A stretch of DNA of 64,000 nucleotides from Platynereis dumerilii (GCA_026936325.1 JAPTHN010000019.1:13294253-13358252), one strand, 5' to 3'; shown: positions 1 through 11,762, numbered from the stretch's first letter. Translations and numbers: made by a program. Notes: generated from the letters alone by a model not told the origin.

Positions 1-220
1 GTCCCATCATAGGGCCTTCCCACCAAGTATTGAACCTTTTCAATTCAACTGAACCCTTAAACATTTCCAACCTTTTTTAGCTGTGGTTCTTTATATATAC
101 CATAAAGAACCTTTTGTGTTAAGAGTGTATGTTCATGCATTTTAGAACCAAAAAAAGAGCCCTGAGTCTAACTAAGACCTTATAGGAATGTTTTCTCTTC
201 AACAGTTAGTCATTGCAGAA
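1..220. repeat. Left-edge fragment with small hairpin
   Basis: No coding frame is supported here. Around 74-112 the sequence reads GGTTCTTTAT, a short AT spacer, then ATAAAGAACC, a clean hairpin, with further AACC/GGTT words nearby. This resembles the end of a small foldback transposon cut by the window edge. The segment has no obvious copy in the other array units, so it may predate or flank unit 1. Confidence 0.3.
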
Positions 221-1829
221 AATAGGACTGAGGGAACATAGGACCAGGGAATCATAGATCTTGCAGAAAGTACTGTAAATAACTTGTCTATGACTCTATA
301 TTTACTGCTTTGCTTTTCATAGACTGAATTATCATGGTGAGATTTGGTTCTTGTTAGCTGATGCTTGAATCTATATTTGGCGATAATTATTACACTCAGT
401 TATATTGTTTGATTTCAACCTATAATCCTTTATCATTCCTAGGAAATTTGATGTTGCCAACATCGTGAATTGTACAGACTATTGTTTATAGTGGTGGCAG
501 GGTTCTGTGATTTAGTGACCACGGAAAGGGGAGTCACTGGGGACTGGTTAGATTAAATTTAAGAACAAATGAGAGAATTTTAACGTGAACACATTAGTTA
601 ACACAGATTAAACGAAACTCGAAGGCAGCTAAAGGTCCAGCAGCTATTGTTGTTGAAAGTGGAGTAAATATAGTTTTTTCCCACCTGGGTAGAGCAGCAT
701 TTTTACATGAGAGTAAAGTGTCATGCTGTCAGAAAGACAACCCATTGGATATCTTAGGTAGCCCATTGGTCACCCCATTAGGTTGCCTCAGCCATGTTTG
801 CTTGATGTCCCAGATGAGCACAGACCAACAAGTTATGTTACATTTCAACAATAAAGGTTTTTAGTAATGTATAACTGTCTTTGTATGATTTTATGAAATT
901 GCAACAACAACATATCATCAAATTTTCCTGCCATGAAAAATATTCCGATGAATGCGATGTAGGCCTAGTAAATTTGGGAGAAAATGACAAAAGATGTTTC
1001 TGGATGGTGGATTGAGGGTTCTTAACCACTTAATAATAGCTGTGACACTGCAATTAATGCGCAAAAAACTACAAAGATTTATTTTTGAAAGATGTTTGCC
1101 ACTGCACATGTGTCTGCAATGAAAACTGTGCTGTTGACATTCTCAGTTCCATTGGCACCACATCTCAAATTTCAAAATTCTTGGCCTATTTGATCAATAG
1201 ACTAAGACTATCTTTAAAACAATATCACATACATTTTTGCTGTTATTATTTTCAACGATGGCATCCCAAGAAATTATTACAGAATACATTATGAAAAATC
1301 TTCCATTAAATTTGAATATAATCTGATATAACAACATGTTACATTTTATAAATTAAGATTTGTAAAGTAGTACATCCCTTATGCTTGAGGCTAGAACAAG
1401 TGTGTCCCATACTGCCATTGCCGTTTGGATATATGCATGTACTTGTGCAGTGCATAGGCAGATTTTGTTGTTCATTTTTATGCTATACAAGTTAATTGGG
1501 GTCACCTAATATTTTTTACTTCGACAGCCAATTTTTAGGTTTTTATGCTGAGGTCAATGTTTTCCTCTGCTCTACAATTTATACAGTTACAATAATCCCA
1601 TAGCTGATGTTTACTTTATCTGATGCATTGTTACATGCATACAGACAAGGACGAGTTATATAGTTGCAGTATTCTCACCCTTGTACGATGGTTAAAATAT
1701 ATATTCTTGCTCAAAACTGCACGTAAGTTCTAGAGCTGCATGGTGGTCTTACAGCTTATAGGGGATTATATATTCCTGTGCAAAATTAAGGTCAATCATT
1801 ATTTATCATCATTATCCTAACATTGACAG

Positions 1830-2098
1830 CACACATTTTGTATGCTGTGGATATCAAACCTAGACAAATTGTAAAGCACTGTTTGAATTGTATATCAAAG
1901 CCTATGAGACTTTCTTTAGTCCAGAACACTGATTCAATAGCTCCAGCCTACAACAAACAAATGGAAGTGGGATCAGGTCAATCCCTTTACAGTAATTATA
2001 TGGACTTTGTAGCAATTTTATTGGACACCACTGCCCCAAGGCCAAAGTCAAGTGAATTTAATGAACTTCCATTTATCAATCTTGAAGTTGGAAGATAG
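1830..2098 (+). pseudogene. E2 exon-like frame, unit 1
   Basis: An open plus-strand frame follows an acceptor-like sequence (TATCCTAACATTGACAG, with a branch-point-like CTAAC). It includes AVDIKPRQIVKHCLNCI and NKQMEVGSGQSLYSNYMD and runs to a stop at 2096-2098. The same acceptor and the same codon phase recur at 9587 (DAVDIKPSQVVKHCLNCI) and near 26075, which supports an ancestral exon. Other copies carry stops. Downstream, a different frame at about 2130-2220 also looks protein-like (FTPAQFGITVNAFTGPL). I do not recognise the protein. Most likely it is a decayed host exon; chance openness is possible. Confidence 0.4.
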
Positions 2099-2284
2099 TA
2101 CACAAGGCTTACTGTTACTGGTTTACCTATTTCACTCCTGCTCAGTTTGGAATCACTGTAAATGCATTCACCGGTCCCCTCACACTCCCATCATGAGTCT
2201 TTGACCATTTTGGGGCTAACCTCACTAACAATGAACCGAAATGATTTCAAGCATAGAGGCGTTATGAAGAAAGGAAAAAATCTA

Positions 2285-2880
2285 TTAATTTGCCTAAAAA
2301 AAAAGCGTCAATACAATTTGATAAAAGGATGAGTACTTTGCAAGCTCACTGTGCTACAAAAGGTTGACTGTAGCAGAGGCTAATGTCAACCTAAGTAAAA
2401 AAAAAATTGATGTAGAAAAATGAGGTTACCCCAATTGATTTCATGTATTGCACAATTATTGTGAACATGAAACAGCAATGTGTAATTAAATACAGCTGTT
2501 AAGTATTTGCGCACAAAAATTATAATTTATAAATTTTCCTCATAGCAATAGAGCAGTTCAGATAAATATATATAAAAAATATCAATTTGCCAAAAAAAAA
2601 TAAGCGTCAATACAATTTGTTAAAAGGATGAGTACTTTGCAAAATCACTGTGCTACAAAAGGTTGACTGTAGCAGAAGCAAATATCAACCTAAGTAAAAA
2701 AAGAACAAAACATTGATGAAGAAAAATGAGGTAACCCCTATTAACTTTGTGTATCTCAAAATTATTGTGAACATCAAACAGCAATGTATAATTTAATACA
2801 GCAGTACAGTATGTGTTCATAAAAAATACTATTTATAGATTTTCCTCATAGCAATAGAGCAGTTCAAATAAATATAACAA
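2285..2880. repeat. Local tandem duplication, period about 310 bp
   Basis: Two adjacent copies begin near 2285 and 2590. Both contain AGCGTCAATACAATTTG, GGATGAGTACTTTGCAA, GTGCTACAAAAGGTTGACTG and end with CCTCATAGCAATAGAGCAGT. They differ by scattered substitutions and small indels. Only unit 1 has the doubled form. A single diverged counterpart sits near 18400-18580 in unit 3. Confidence 0.85.
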
Positions 2881-3129
2881 CCTTCCTTTATGACTGAAGC
2901 ACATTTAATGACTCTGGAATTAAGAGAAGTATCAAATCCATAAAGCAAAAATACAAGTTTCACCATGTGAATGTCTGTGTTGCAATATAAACAGTCCATC
3001 CATGACACATTCGTGCCAAGAAATGCACGTGTTATCTTATTAAATGGTCCTAAAATGACAAATAAATGTTACAGTTTTTTGCCATTTTTCCACTGTACAT
3101 TATCTTATCTCATTTATAAAAGTAGACTG

Positions 3130-3410
3130 TCAATTTCTTGCTGAGCAACAAATGAGCTCTAGATTGGGGAATGGGATAACGATTGCCAAATTGTCATCTT
3201 AAGTTTCATGACAGACACGATGCAGATTGCGGTGCCCAGTGTAAATAGTAACTGGACGAAGGTCAGCGTCTGCAACTGACAGTGCAATATATTTCTGTGT
3301 AAAGGAGCAAATGTAAGGACTAAGGTGCAACTTCATCATCGGTCACAGTATGAGATGTCAGACTGGGGTATAACCAAAAGTAATCGTGGAAAATCTAGTT
3401 AAAAAAAGAT
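3130..3410 (+). pseudogene. L7 exon-like block, unit 1
   Basis: One of seven copies of the L7 block (3.13, 10.23, 18.80, 27.90, 32.99, 38.77, 43.80 kb). In the shared plus frame this copy reads MQIAVPSVNSNWTKVSVCN and later NFIIGHSMRCQTGV, interrupted by stops. The 43.8-kb copy reads through the same frame with no stop. Conservation of this one frame across diverged copies is the main argument that the block was once protein-coding. Family not recognised. Confidence 0.45.
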
Positions 3411-3704
3411 TCCGGCTCAAGTAGTGTATCAAACATAGAGTTCCAGACTGAATGAAGAGCAGGATTGGTTGTAAAGGTGTGAACAACTGTGAATCAGCCA
3501 ATCCTGTGGCTTATTCAGTTGGAGGATGCCACTCTCAGTTGGATTCACTATCAGTAAAGGAAAAATATTTTTCAATAATTTTCCATGGCACTTTTAGCAC
3601 AAATACTTGTAAAGAAATTTATATTCATTTGCATTCAACAAATTTTAATATGTGTTATTTTGCTCCTAATGTATTTCTTTAACAATTATCAGCAATTTTG
3701 TTGG

Positions 3705-4010
3705 ATTCAGGAGCCAACACTTTTATTTTCCACTCCGAAACCACTTGCAAAATGAACTTCAATACCCTGGATACCAACAAAAATACACGGGCCACGTGGG
3801 TGAACCTCACCGTGTAGCAACCTCATCTTGTTTCATTGTGGTAGTAAATGAGAAAGTTGAGTGAACTCTGATTGAAGTTGCCACAGAGGGGAATAGGAAG
3901 ATTGGAAAGCGGCTTCGGGCTTTCTGACCTCAGTTACAAAGAGGACCCCTCATTCAAGCAATTTGATATCTGATTTACCTGAACTAATAGCATAGGCTCA
4001 ACAGTTATCA
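3705..4010. repeat. L8-L9 block, unit 1
   Basis: Starts at GGAGCCAACACTTTTATTTT and continues through GTAGCAACCTCATCTTGTTT and AAAGTTGAGTGAACTCTGAT. Copies lie at 19110-19420, 28290-28600, 29760-29935 (L9 only), 39330-39480 and 44320-44420. One plus frame gives protein-like pieces (for example FIVAANEKVE in the 19.2-kb copy), but a stop directly after KVE is shared by every copy I compared. Either the gene was already dead before amplification, or an exon border lies there. Confidence 0.6.
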
Positions 4011-4639
4011 AGCACCATCAATGTATATATTTCCTGAAATAATGACAAAAAAGGTTTTAAGATAGAAGCAACCTTTGTCGAGGTTGTCATGACACAGACA
4101 AATTAAAATCTTCAGTTCTTCAGTGCGCGTAATGTTTATAGCATAGCTATTCCAACATATTATAACAATCATCGTATGCATGTGTGGCAGTAAAAATCCT
4201 GTGGCGGTAAAATCAGCTTTGGTAAAAGACATGAAATCATTGTTATGAATAAATTAAAACATTTGAGGTTACTATAGAAGCTTCTGATTGTATATAAACA
4301 ATCTAAAGCGGAAAGTATATCCTTTCTAGGCATTGAGAATCAAGCTGCATATTATCAGCAGCTATGTATACTGTTATGGTGTCATGTTGCAGCAAGTATA
4401 CTGACATTTAATTGTGAAAAATTCCATAAATATGTCCAAGCAAATTGTAACAACAATCACTATTGCTACTTCATACCCAGAAGTATTGATAATCCAGGGT
4501 TGCTACTGGCAAATCTTGATTGGTAATTTTTAAAATGACAGGGTAAGTTGCTGCTCATCATTATAGAACAATTTAAAAACAACTTCAGAGAGACAATTTG
4601 AGTAAAGGTTAAATAGTGAAGCAATACTGCTGTTGCTCC

Positions 4640-4870
4640 TGTTGCTGCTGGCAACCATTGGAGCAAAGTGCGTCAATATATTTTTATAAAGTTAGAAAAC
4701 ACTGCTGGTTATACTGTGATTGCTCTTGTTACTGCTGATGAATCTTCAAAGGCCATCCACTCAGCCGCATGGGTACAAGCACCATACTAAACCAGACCTT
4801 GTGTCACGGCTTTGTACTCTGTTGTCCTGAAGCATTCTGTTGTGGAGAGCGGAGTAGTGAACTCTGGCTT
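4640..4870 (+). repeat. L10 block, unit 1
   Basis: Contains GGCCATCCACTCAGCCGCAT, CCAGACCTTGTGTCACGGCT and CTGTTGTCCTGAAGCATTCT. Seven further copies occur (19.86, 28.88, 30.46, 34.55, 39.77, 44.67 kb, and one split at 46.5/49.5 kb). Two overlapping plus frames are both open over about 50 codons, one cysteine-rich (LCCPEAFCCG), so the true frame cannot be chosen from openness alone. It is a useful landmark of the array core. Confidence 0.7.
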
Positions 4871-5770
4871 ATTTCTACTGTATCCTCTATATTGTCGCAA
4901 TGGAATATGTTTGTATGTTCCTATAGTAAGTATCTGAAACTGTTGACCAATTTTGCTAGGGCACAGAATGAGACTTCACCAAAACTGCAGAAGTAAAGAA
5001 AATGTGGATAGCCAAACATCCAACAAAATTTGTTGCTACAAGCAGATAAATATCCTGTAATTAGATAGGCTCAGTGATACACTAATGCCTTTAAAGGAAG
5101 AGAGCCTATTCCGATGATAGGATTTGTTCTCTTAATTTGATTTCTTTAACAACAGCTGATAGCATTACAAGGCATTACGGTATTGCAACCTGACCCAATA
5201 GTTCCAAGGTCTGAGCAGTGCTCAGTGAGCACGCCCTTTGTAGATCCACAGTTTCCCAAATATTCACTTTTTGTTCCAGAAAAAGCAACATAGAACTGTG
5301 GTATAACAATCTAAAGACACAGCTAATTTGATAAAAATATTTCTGTGAACACTGAAAACAAATATGTAGTAGACATGTATTTGTTCTAGCATGAGAATAT
5401 GATTCAATGCCTTTGAAGTCTTCATAAAATATTTGTTGGAAGTAAACTTTTTATATTCATGAAATGATATTTTTGTAGTCAAGATAACAATAATGCACAT
5501 AAGGTATCACAGTAGGCTACTACGGACATGCAATTTTACACAGTGAAACTTGAGCTCCAAGATTAAAGTTAGATGAAGTCTGTTGCAACAGATGAACAGG
5601 CTCAGGTTGCAATATGTCTTTGCAAGAAATCCTTTGTATCGCTATGCAAAATAACTCAAGAAATATTGCAAAAAAGTAACATAGAGAATATTGCAGCAAC
5701 AATGCCTGCATGAAATTTTTGCAGAAGCAATTCTGAGTATTTCATAGTCAAGGAGGTGAGGGTTGCTACA

Positions 5771-5872
5771 ATGTCATGTAGATGTCCAGCTGGTCTAGGA
5801 CTTGTACTTCTTGGATGTTTGTTAATCCTCATCAAGGGCATCATGTCTCTGCGGGTCTTTCATAAAGAGTAA
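5771..5872 (+). CDS. 33-codon hydrophobic micro-ORF, unit 1 copy
   Basis: ATG to TAA with a hydrophobic centre (GLGLVLLGCLLILIKGI) that could act as a signal anchor or single membrane helix, then a basic tail (SLRVFHKE). Near-identical copies lie at 15895-15996 and 23773-23874; the three differ at only a handful of bases, fewer than the flanks. It sits directly downstream of the L2 frame and of a donor-like GAG/GTGAGG. The opposite strand is also partly open, so coding status is unproven. It may be an exon remnant or a short peptide gene. Confidence 0.3.
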   Translation: MSCRCPAGLGLVLLGCLLILIKGIMSLRVFHKE

Positions 5873-6239
5873 AATATAAAGAATGTTAACTCTGCCTTCT
5901 ATCACTATGGTCGGAAACAATCTTGCCTCAAAGGATTTAAATCTCTGTCTATAATATTATATCTACCACTTTCTATCAATATTCTTCTCCAGTTAAATCA
6001 ATTGCTCAAGAAGCAAAGGAAAACAATTATGCACTGCTGCAGAAGTAAAGGAAATGTGGATAGCCAAAACAACAAACAAAATTTTGTTGAAACAAGCAGA
6101 TAAATATCATGAAATTAGATAGACTCAATGATACACTAATGCCTTTAAAGGAAGAGAGCCTATTCCGATGAAAGGATTTGTTCTCGTAATTAGATTTCTG
6201 TAGCAACATCTGATAACATTACAGGGCATTTCGGTATTG

Positions 6240-6520
6240 CAAGCTGACCCAATAGTTCCAAGGTCTGAGCAGTGTGCAGTGAGCACGCCCTTTGTAGATC
6301 CACAGTTTCCCAAATATTCACTTTTTGTTCCAGAAAAAGCAACGGAGAACTGTAGTGTAACAATGTAATGACACAGTTATTTGATAAAAATATTTCTGTC
6401 AATGCTGAAAACAAATGTGTGTTAGACGTGTGTTTGTTCTGGCATGAGAATATGATTCAATGCTTTGAAGTCTTCATAAAGTATTTGTATGAAGCAAAGC
6501 TTTTTATATTCATGGAATGA
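6240..6520 (+). pseudogene. L1-L2 exon-like frames, unit 1 second copy
   Basis: A frame open from 6240 to a stop at 6366-6368 includes ADPIVPRSEQCAVSTPFVD and ends in KATENCSVTM. A second frame, shifted by two, is open from 6362 to a stop at 6518-6520 and includes DKNISVNAENKCVLDVCLF. The second piece aligns in frame with the unit 1 first copy (ISVNTENKYVVDMYLF) and with 42.24 kb (NVSANIDNKCVVD), where substitutions keep similar residues. This looks like a decayed exon. The protein is not recognised. Confidence 0.4.
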
Positions 6521-7147
6521 TATTTTTGTAGTCAAGACTAACAATACTACACATAAGGTATCACAGAATGCCACTCCAGTCTTGCAGTTTGCAGAGTGAA
6601 ACTTGAGCTCCAAGATTAAAGTTGGATGAAGTCTGTTGCAAACAGATGAATAGGCTCTCAGGTTGCAATATATGCCTTTGCTAGAAATCCTTTGTATCAC
6701 TATGCAAAGTAACAAGTGAAATATTGCAGCAACAAGTCTTGTGAGACATTTTGCAAAAGCAATTCTGATTTTTTTTTGGGCCAATATGGTAAGCCAAGAA
6801 ATAACGACTGTCTCTTAAGATCCAGGACATTTTATTAGTGAATGGTAGTCTGCTCACTATGCAGATCAAGTAAAATGTCCCAATGTGCATTTCAATCTGA
6901 AAAATGTTTTGACTCTACATTCAGTACATCTAAATGGAAGCAATTTTGTTTTTAAAGGACTTCAATCTCTGTTTTCTATTATTCTTCCTGTCAGTTATTC
7001 CTCAGTCATATCAATTGTCAAGAAAACAAAGGAAAACCTTAGCTGATGTAGCACATCTCCATATCGACATCAATTATGCACTGTTGAGCCTCACATCTGC
7101 ATAGATACAATGCATTTACCAGCAAATGATGCCATGTCTCTCTGTAG

Positions 7148-7342
7148 GTGTCGCAGTCATATATGGAGGTTGTGATGCTCTACATAAATGTCATTTGGGC
7201 ATCTTTATGGACATCTTTATTTGTTCTTTATACAGAATTTGGTTGTGGTCGCATGGCAGTGCATGATGTGCCTGTGTGCATGCATAATAATAACATAACA
7301 CACATATCAATTGGCTTTGCACTAATAGCAGTGGAACTGTAA
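7148..7342 (+). pseudogene. L3 terminal exon-like frame, unit 1
   Basis: A 64-codon frame ending in VEL-stop that aligns with 24021-24329 (shared FVLYTEFG/FVLYAEFG, VPVCMHN, final VEL) and with the end of 16104-16460. The shared stop in three units suggests an original stop codon. Upstream, the frame of this copy is broken relative to the unit 3 copy. Hydrophobic and aromatic-rich; family unknown. Confidence 0.4.
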
Positions 7343-8569
7343 TGGTTTTCAGTATCTTTGGTTCAGTAGGTTATACCATGGTACGGGTAATTGGATAGTT
7401 CAGCCTCCTGAGGCAAGCGCACTGTTTCATATGGTTCCAACAGCGAACAAAAACAACATTGGTAATCCAGCTGCACTGAACTCCTACAGTGGACCTCGTT
7501 TCTCAGAAAATAATATGACTTGTCAATGACTATATAATTACTGCTTTACTTGTCAAGGTGAGATTTGATTCTTGTTAACTGATGCTTGAATCTATATCTG
7601 GTGATAATTATTTTACTTAGTTATATTGTTTGATTTCAACTTATGATTCTTTATCATTCCTTGGAACTTTAATATTGCCAACATAGTGCATTGCACACTC
7701 CAGTGTTGCTGGTTTCTGTGATTTAGCGAGTCTACGAAAGGAGAGTCGCTAGGGACTGGTTAGATTAAATTTAGGAACAACTGAGAGAATTTTAATGTGA
7801 ACACATTAGTTAACACAGATTAAAATGGAAGGCAGCTTGAAAGTAGAGAAAATAGAGCTCTTCCCACCTGATGGATTGAGGGTTCTTAACCACTTAGTAA
7901 TAGCTGTCACACCCCAATTAATGCGCAAAAAACTACAAATAATTATTTCTAAAAGGTGTTTGCCACTGCACAGTTATGTGTCTGCAATTAAATAGTGTGG
8001 TTGACATTCTCGGTTCCATTGCGACGCATCTCAATTTTAAAAATTCTCAGCCTATTTGATCAATAACTAGACTAAGACAATCTTTAAAACAATATCAAAT
8101 AAATGTTTGCTGTTATTATTTTCAATAACGACAATCCCAAGATATTATTACAGAATACATTATGAAAAATCTTCCATTAAATTTGAATATAATCTGATAT
8201 AACAACATGTTACATTTTATAAATTAAGATTTGTCAATCAAATAGTACATCCGTTATGCTTGAGGCTTGAACAAGGGTGTCCTGTACTGCCATTGCCATT
8301 TGGATATATGCATGTACTTGTGCAGTGCATAGGCAGATTTTGTTGTTCATTTTTATGCTATACAAGTTAATTGGGGTCACCTAATATTTTTTACTTCGAC
8401 AGCCAATTTTTAGGTTTTTATGCTGAGGTCAATGTTTTCCTCTGCTCTACAATTTATACAGTTACAATAATCCCATAGCTGATGTTTACATTATCTGATG
8501 CATTGTTACATGCATACAGACAAGGACGAGTTATGAAAAGTTACAGCTTTCTTAAGCACGGAGATTATG

Positions 8570-9080
8570 CAAAGTTATTGAATATTTTTTCTTCTCTCTA
8601 CACACATTTTTAACAGTTCTGATGGACCCCGAAGTCAGTTAGAGTTAAAACTCTGACTAGCTTGTCAAAAACTTCAACTGACTTGTTAGCTTAGTTGTTG
8701 AACTCTGACTTCACCGACTTCAACACAGTTCAGCTGACTTTGTGCAATTTCCCAGGGTGCTTCTATTCACTAGTCATCAACAGTACATTCAACTTTATAA
8801 ATTTCAAAATTTTCACCCAGATTATTGTGTATTACTCGAATGAGTCAATATTTAGGGACTTTTTATGTTGCACATACTTTACAAAAGTCCCATAAGAGTT
8901 AGAAATACATCTTGTGCTCTTTATGCTGTTAAGAATTGTACCAAAACCATTTCTGTGAGGTGAAAATTGGCTAAGTTATGCAACTATGACTGGACTTTAG
9001 CTGACTCAGGTCAAACTTAAACAGATTGAACATTGACTTACTGCTTGGGAACCTAAATATAACGTCAACTTCAGGGTCTA
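8570..9080. other. Unit 2 segment without clear counterpart
   Basis: Between the L5 block and the part resembling 25.6-25.9 kb lies about 500 bp with repeated words around AACTTCAACTGACTTG and CTCTGACTTCACC. Its reading frames are short. I see no inverted ends and no function. Confidence 0.3.
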
Positions 9081-9586
9081 AATTTCATCTTTTGTGAAGA
9101 GGGTCCAGCAAATAAATTTTGTCAGTTACTAATCCTGCTGTCCTTTTAAACATTTTGTAAATTGTTTTAAGTTCTTTACTACATAAAGAGTGAAGACACA
9201 GCCTAAATTCTATCAACCTGAGAAAGGAAGATGTCAAAACACTCATATTCATGATACTCAACTTCACATACAAAATTGATAGGAGATAAAAAAGAAAATA
9301 GTCTGATGCATGGTGAGACGTCCCAGACAAGCCTGATAGGACATTTATTATATGGTTCATGGATGAGATGAGTCTTTGACATTGATGAACAACCTTCTAC
9401 AACTCATGATTGATAATTATATTTTTGATCAAACTGGTATAAACTTATGGAGCAGCAAGGGTACTTTGGGATTTTAAAAAATCATGGAGAAAAAATGTCC
9501 ATTTATCTCATAGAACCAAAAATGTATTTTCAAAATGGAAAACTGAGGCTTAGAAATATTTATCATCATTATTCTAATATTGACAG

Positions 9587-9880
9587 AATGCATTTTGGAT
9601 GCTGTGGATATCAAACCTTCACAAGTTGTAAAGCATTGTTTGAACTGCATACCAAATCCTATGAGACCTTCTTTAGTCCAGATCACTGATTCAATAGCTG
9701 CAGCCTAAAACAAACAAATGGAACTGGGATCAGGTCAATCCCTTAACAGCCATTACATGGACTCTGTAGCAACATTATTGGACACCATTGCCCAAAGGCC
9801 AAAGCTTGGTAACAAGTACAATGATCCAGTCAAGTGAATTTAATGAACTTCCATTTATCAATCTTGAAGCTGGAAGATAG
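9587..9880 (+). pseudogene. E2 exon-like frame, unit 2
   Basis: Acceptor-like TTCTAATATTGACAG, then the same phase as unit 1, reading DAVDIKPSQVVKHCLNCI and, after a stop, NKQMELGSGQSLNSHYMDS and QRPKLGNKYNDPVK. Later the frame is lost relative to units 1 and 4. Most differences from unit 1 within the frame are third-position or conservative. Decayed exon of an unknown gene. Confidence 0.4.
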
Positions 9881-10414
9881 TGTACAAGGCTTACTGTTAC
9901 TGGTTTGCCTATTTCACTCCAGCTTAGTTTGGAACCACTGTAAATGCATTCACCAGTCCCCTCACACCCACAGTATGAGTCTTTGACAAGCATATTTGGG
10001 GCACCAACTATGAACCAAAATTATTTCAAACATGGAGATAAGATGAAGAAACGAGAAAACATCAATTTGCAAAAAAAACCCAGTTGACTTCTGCGTGGCA
10101 ACACATCCATTGCACATTTGAGCCAAGAAATACATGCGTTATCTTATAAAATGGTCCAAAAATGACAGGTAAATGTTAATTTTTTGCCATTTTCCACTTT
10201 AGGTTTTATCTCACATATAAAAGTATACTGTCAATTTCTTGCTAAGCAACAAATGAGCTCTAGATTTGGGAACTGGATAAAAATCGCAAAATTGCCAAGT
10301 TTCACAACTGATAGGATGTAGATTGCAGTGCCTTGAGTAAATAGCAACTGGTCAAAGGTACGCGTCTGCAACTGACAGTGCAATATATTTCTGTGTAAAG
10401 GAACAAATGTAAGG

Positions 10415-10579
10415 TGCAACTTCATCATCGGTCACAGTATGAGATGTCAGACTCTAGTATCACCAAAAGTAATTGTTGAAAATCAATATGAAAAAATAAG
10501 TTTCAAAGACAGACAAATACATGTCAAATTCTTTTTGGTCTGCTTTTCATCAATATTTAACACAAAATTACGTGTTTAG
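10415..10579 (+). pseudogene. L7 exon-like frame, unit 2
   Basis: 54 codons open, beginning CNFIIGHSMRCQTLVSPKVI and running to a stop at 10577-10579. Units 1, 3 and 4 keep the same frame (unit 3 CNFIISRGMRCQTLFSPKVI; unit 4 SFIISQNMRYQTLVSPKV), while the flanking bases are much more diverged. Upstream in the same frame is IAVP...VNSNWSKVRVCN, with stops. Strong hint of an ancestral coding frame; protein unidentified. Confidence 0.45.
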
Positions 10580-10659
10580 TAAAGGAAAGAAAAAGAACAA
10601 TATTTTTCATGGAATATAAAATATATTTAATTTTGCTTCTAATGTGTTTTAAACAATTA

Positions 10660-11022
10660 TTTAAATATTTGTATATCTGCAAAAACGAACATATGCACGC
10701 TTTTGGCTTTCGTGTAAGTGTGAAATATTGCAATTCACGAATTTGTATAGGTGCAAAAATGAACATTGCAACCTTAAACTTGGCTAAAACTAACTCTAAC
10801 CCTAATTTTAGCCCTAAACCCTAATTATCTAGCACTTCCACAAATGCTAGAAATTGCAGTTACACAAATGAAAAGTGCAGCACATACACGAATGTTAGTT
10901 TTTACATATACACGAGTTATATGCTCGTTTTTGCATGTCCACAAATTTGTTCATGCTCGTTTTTACACCTCCACAAATTTGTGTACAATCCAAATAATGA
11001 AAAATATATACATGTGTGAGAT
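10660..11022 (+). mobile_element. Phrase-repeat element with telomere-like core, left copy
   Basis: About 360 bp made of variants of one phrase (a CACGAATTTGT-like word, a short spacer, then TGCAAAAACGAAC or CTCGTTTTTACA), with a centre reading CTCTAACCCTAATTTTAGCC. The left boundary is inferred because sequence up to about 10660 matches unit 1 (near 3600-3690). An inverted copy follows at 11088-11480. No coding capacity; class unknown. Confidence 0.6.
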
Positions 11023-11087
11023 GTCTCACTTATCTCAGGACAAGAGGAAATAGCATTATTTCCAGGCAACACAATCAATGCTTCCAA

Positions 11088-11480
11088 CCTCCCCATGTAT
11101 ATATTTTTCATCATTTGGCATGTTCATTAATTCGTGGAGGTGTAAAAACGAGCATGTACGAGTTCGTGGATGTGTAAAAACGAGCATAAGTGCTCGTGTA
11201 TATGTAAAAACTAACACTCGTGGATGTGCTTCATTATTCATTCGTGGACCTGCCAATACTAACATTCGTGGAAGTGCTAGATAATTAGGGTTTAGTATTA
11301 GAATTAGGGTTAGAGTTAGTTTTAGGCAATTTCTGGGTTCGTATGTTCGTAATTACACCTGTACAAATTCGTGAAATGCAATATTTGGCACTTACACGAA
11401 TGCAAAATTCGTGTATATGTTCGTTTTTGCAGGTTTACAAATTCGTCCACATGCAAAATATTGAAAAATATATACCTCAG
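11088..11480 (-). mobile_element. Phrase-repeat element with telomere-like core, right inverted copy
   Basis: Reverse-complement partner of 10660-11022, roughly 85 percent identical by eye. It contains ATTAGGGTTTAGTATTAG, AATTAGGGTTAGAGTTAG and several GTGTAAAAACGAGCAT phrases. The 65 bp between the two copies (about 11023-11087) is ordinary array sequence (post-L10 type, compare 29290-29330). The pair may therefore be two separate insertions or one composite that captured host DNA. Confidence 0.6.
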
Positions 11481-11762
11481 CTCCCTGAACTAAAATCTGA
11501 TATTATCTCATTAAGAGCCATTATTAGACTGGAGGGCAGACCTATTCAGACAGTTCATGCAAACACAGTTCCGTTGTAGCTCCAGGCTCATCTGCAGAAT
11601 GCAATATTTATTTGACAGTTTCTAATTTAGCTCAATTTTCTGGTTTGGTTTAAACTTATCAAGACAAGCATTACATATGAGAAATGGTAACTGTTTTCGC
11701 ATTAATCTATTCCATAATAAATTACCATTGCTTCCTTGATTAGGGAAGATGTTTCTCACTTC

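Larger units (their letters stand above)
5050..6780. repeat. Tandem duplication of the L1-L2 segment inside unit 1
   Basis: The segment 5050-5760 recurs at about 6085-6780, offset by roughly 1.06 kb. Shared landmarks are GCCTTTAAAGGAAGAGAGCC, GAGCACGCCCTTTGTAGATC, TTCACTTTTTGTTCCAGAAA and GATGAAGTCTGTTGCAA. Identity by eye is about 85-90 percent. The second copy keeps the better plus-strand frame (see 6240-6520). The first copy carries the hydrophobic micro-ORF at 5771. Confidence 0.85.
220..7440. repeat. Tandem array unit 1 (long format)
   Basis: First complete long unit. Block order: L4 (GGGACTGGTTAGATTAAATT near 540), L5 (near 1510), E2 frame (1830-2098), a 310-bp local duplication (2.29/2.59 kb), L7 (3130-3410), L8 (3705), L9 (3805-4000), L10 (4640-4860), L1 (5050-5300, again at 6090-6340), L2 (5560-5870, again near 6600) and L3 (7000-7345). 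The L1-L2 segment is itself duplicated in tandem with a period of about 1.06 kb. The order matches units 2 and 3, so this is tandem duplication and not scattered transposition. Divergence, judged by eye, is 10-25 percent with many small indels. Confidence 0.85.

Noticed and set aside
3850-3880. Conserved TGA after KVE in L9 as a recoded (selenocysteine) codon
   Set aside because: One copy (19.3 kb) has TAA there, no recoding hairpin is visible, and the surrounding frames carry other stops. A dead exon or a misplaced border is simpler.
5656-5844. Minus-strand frame conserved at 5.7, 15.8 and 23.7 kb (RINKHPRSTSPRPAGH...)
   Set aside because: It lies opposite the plus-strand micro-ORF and L2 frame, and its copies differ in reading length. 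The plus strand has better shared starts, stops and splice-like borders. Not excluded with certainty.
10780-11320. A telomere or interstitial telomeric array
   Set aside because: Only a few degenerate TTAGGG/CCCTAA words occur, each at the same internal position of a transposon-like element. There is no tandem run.
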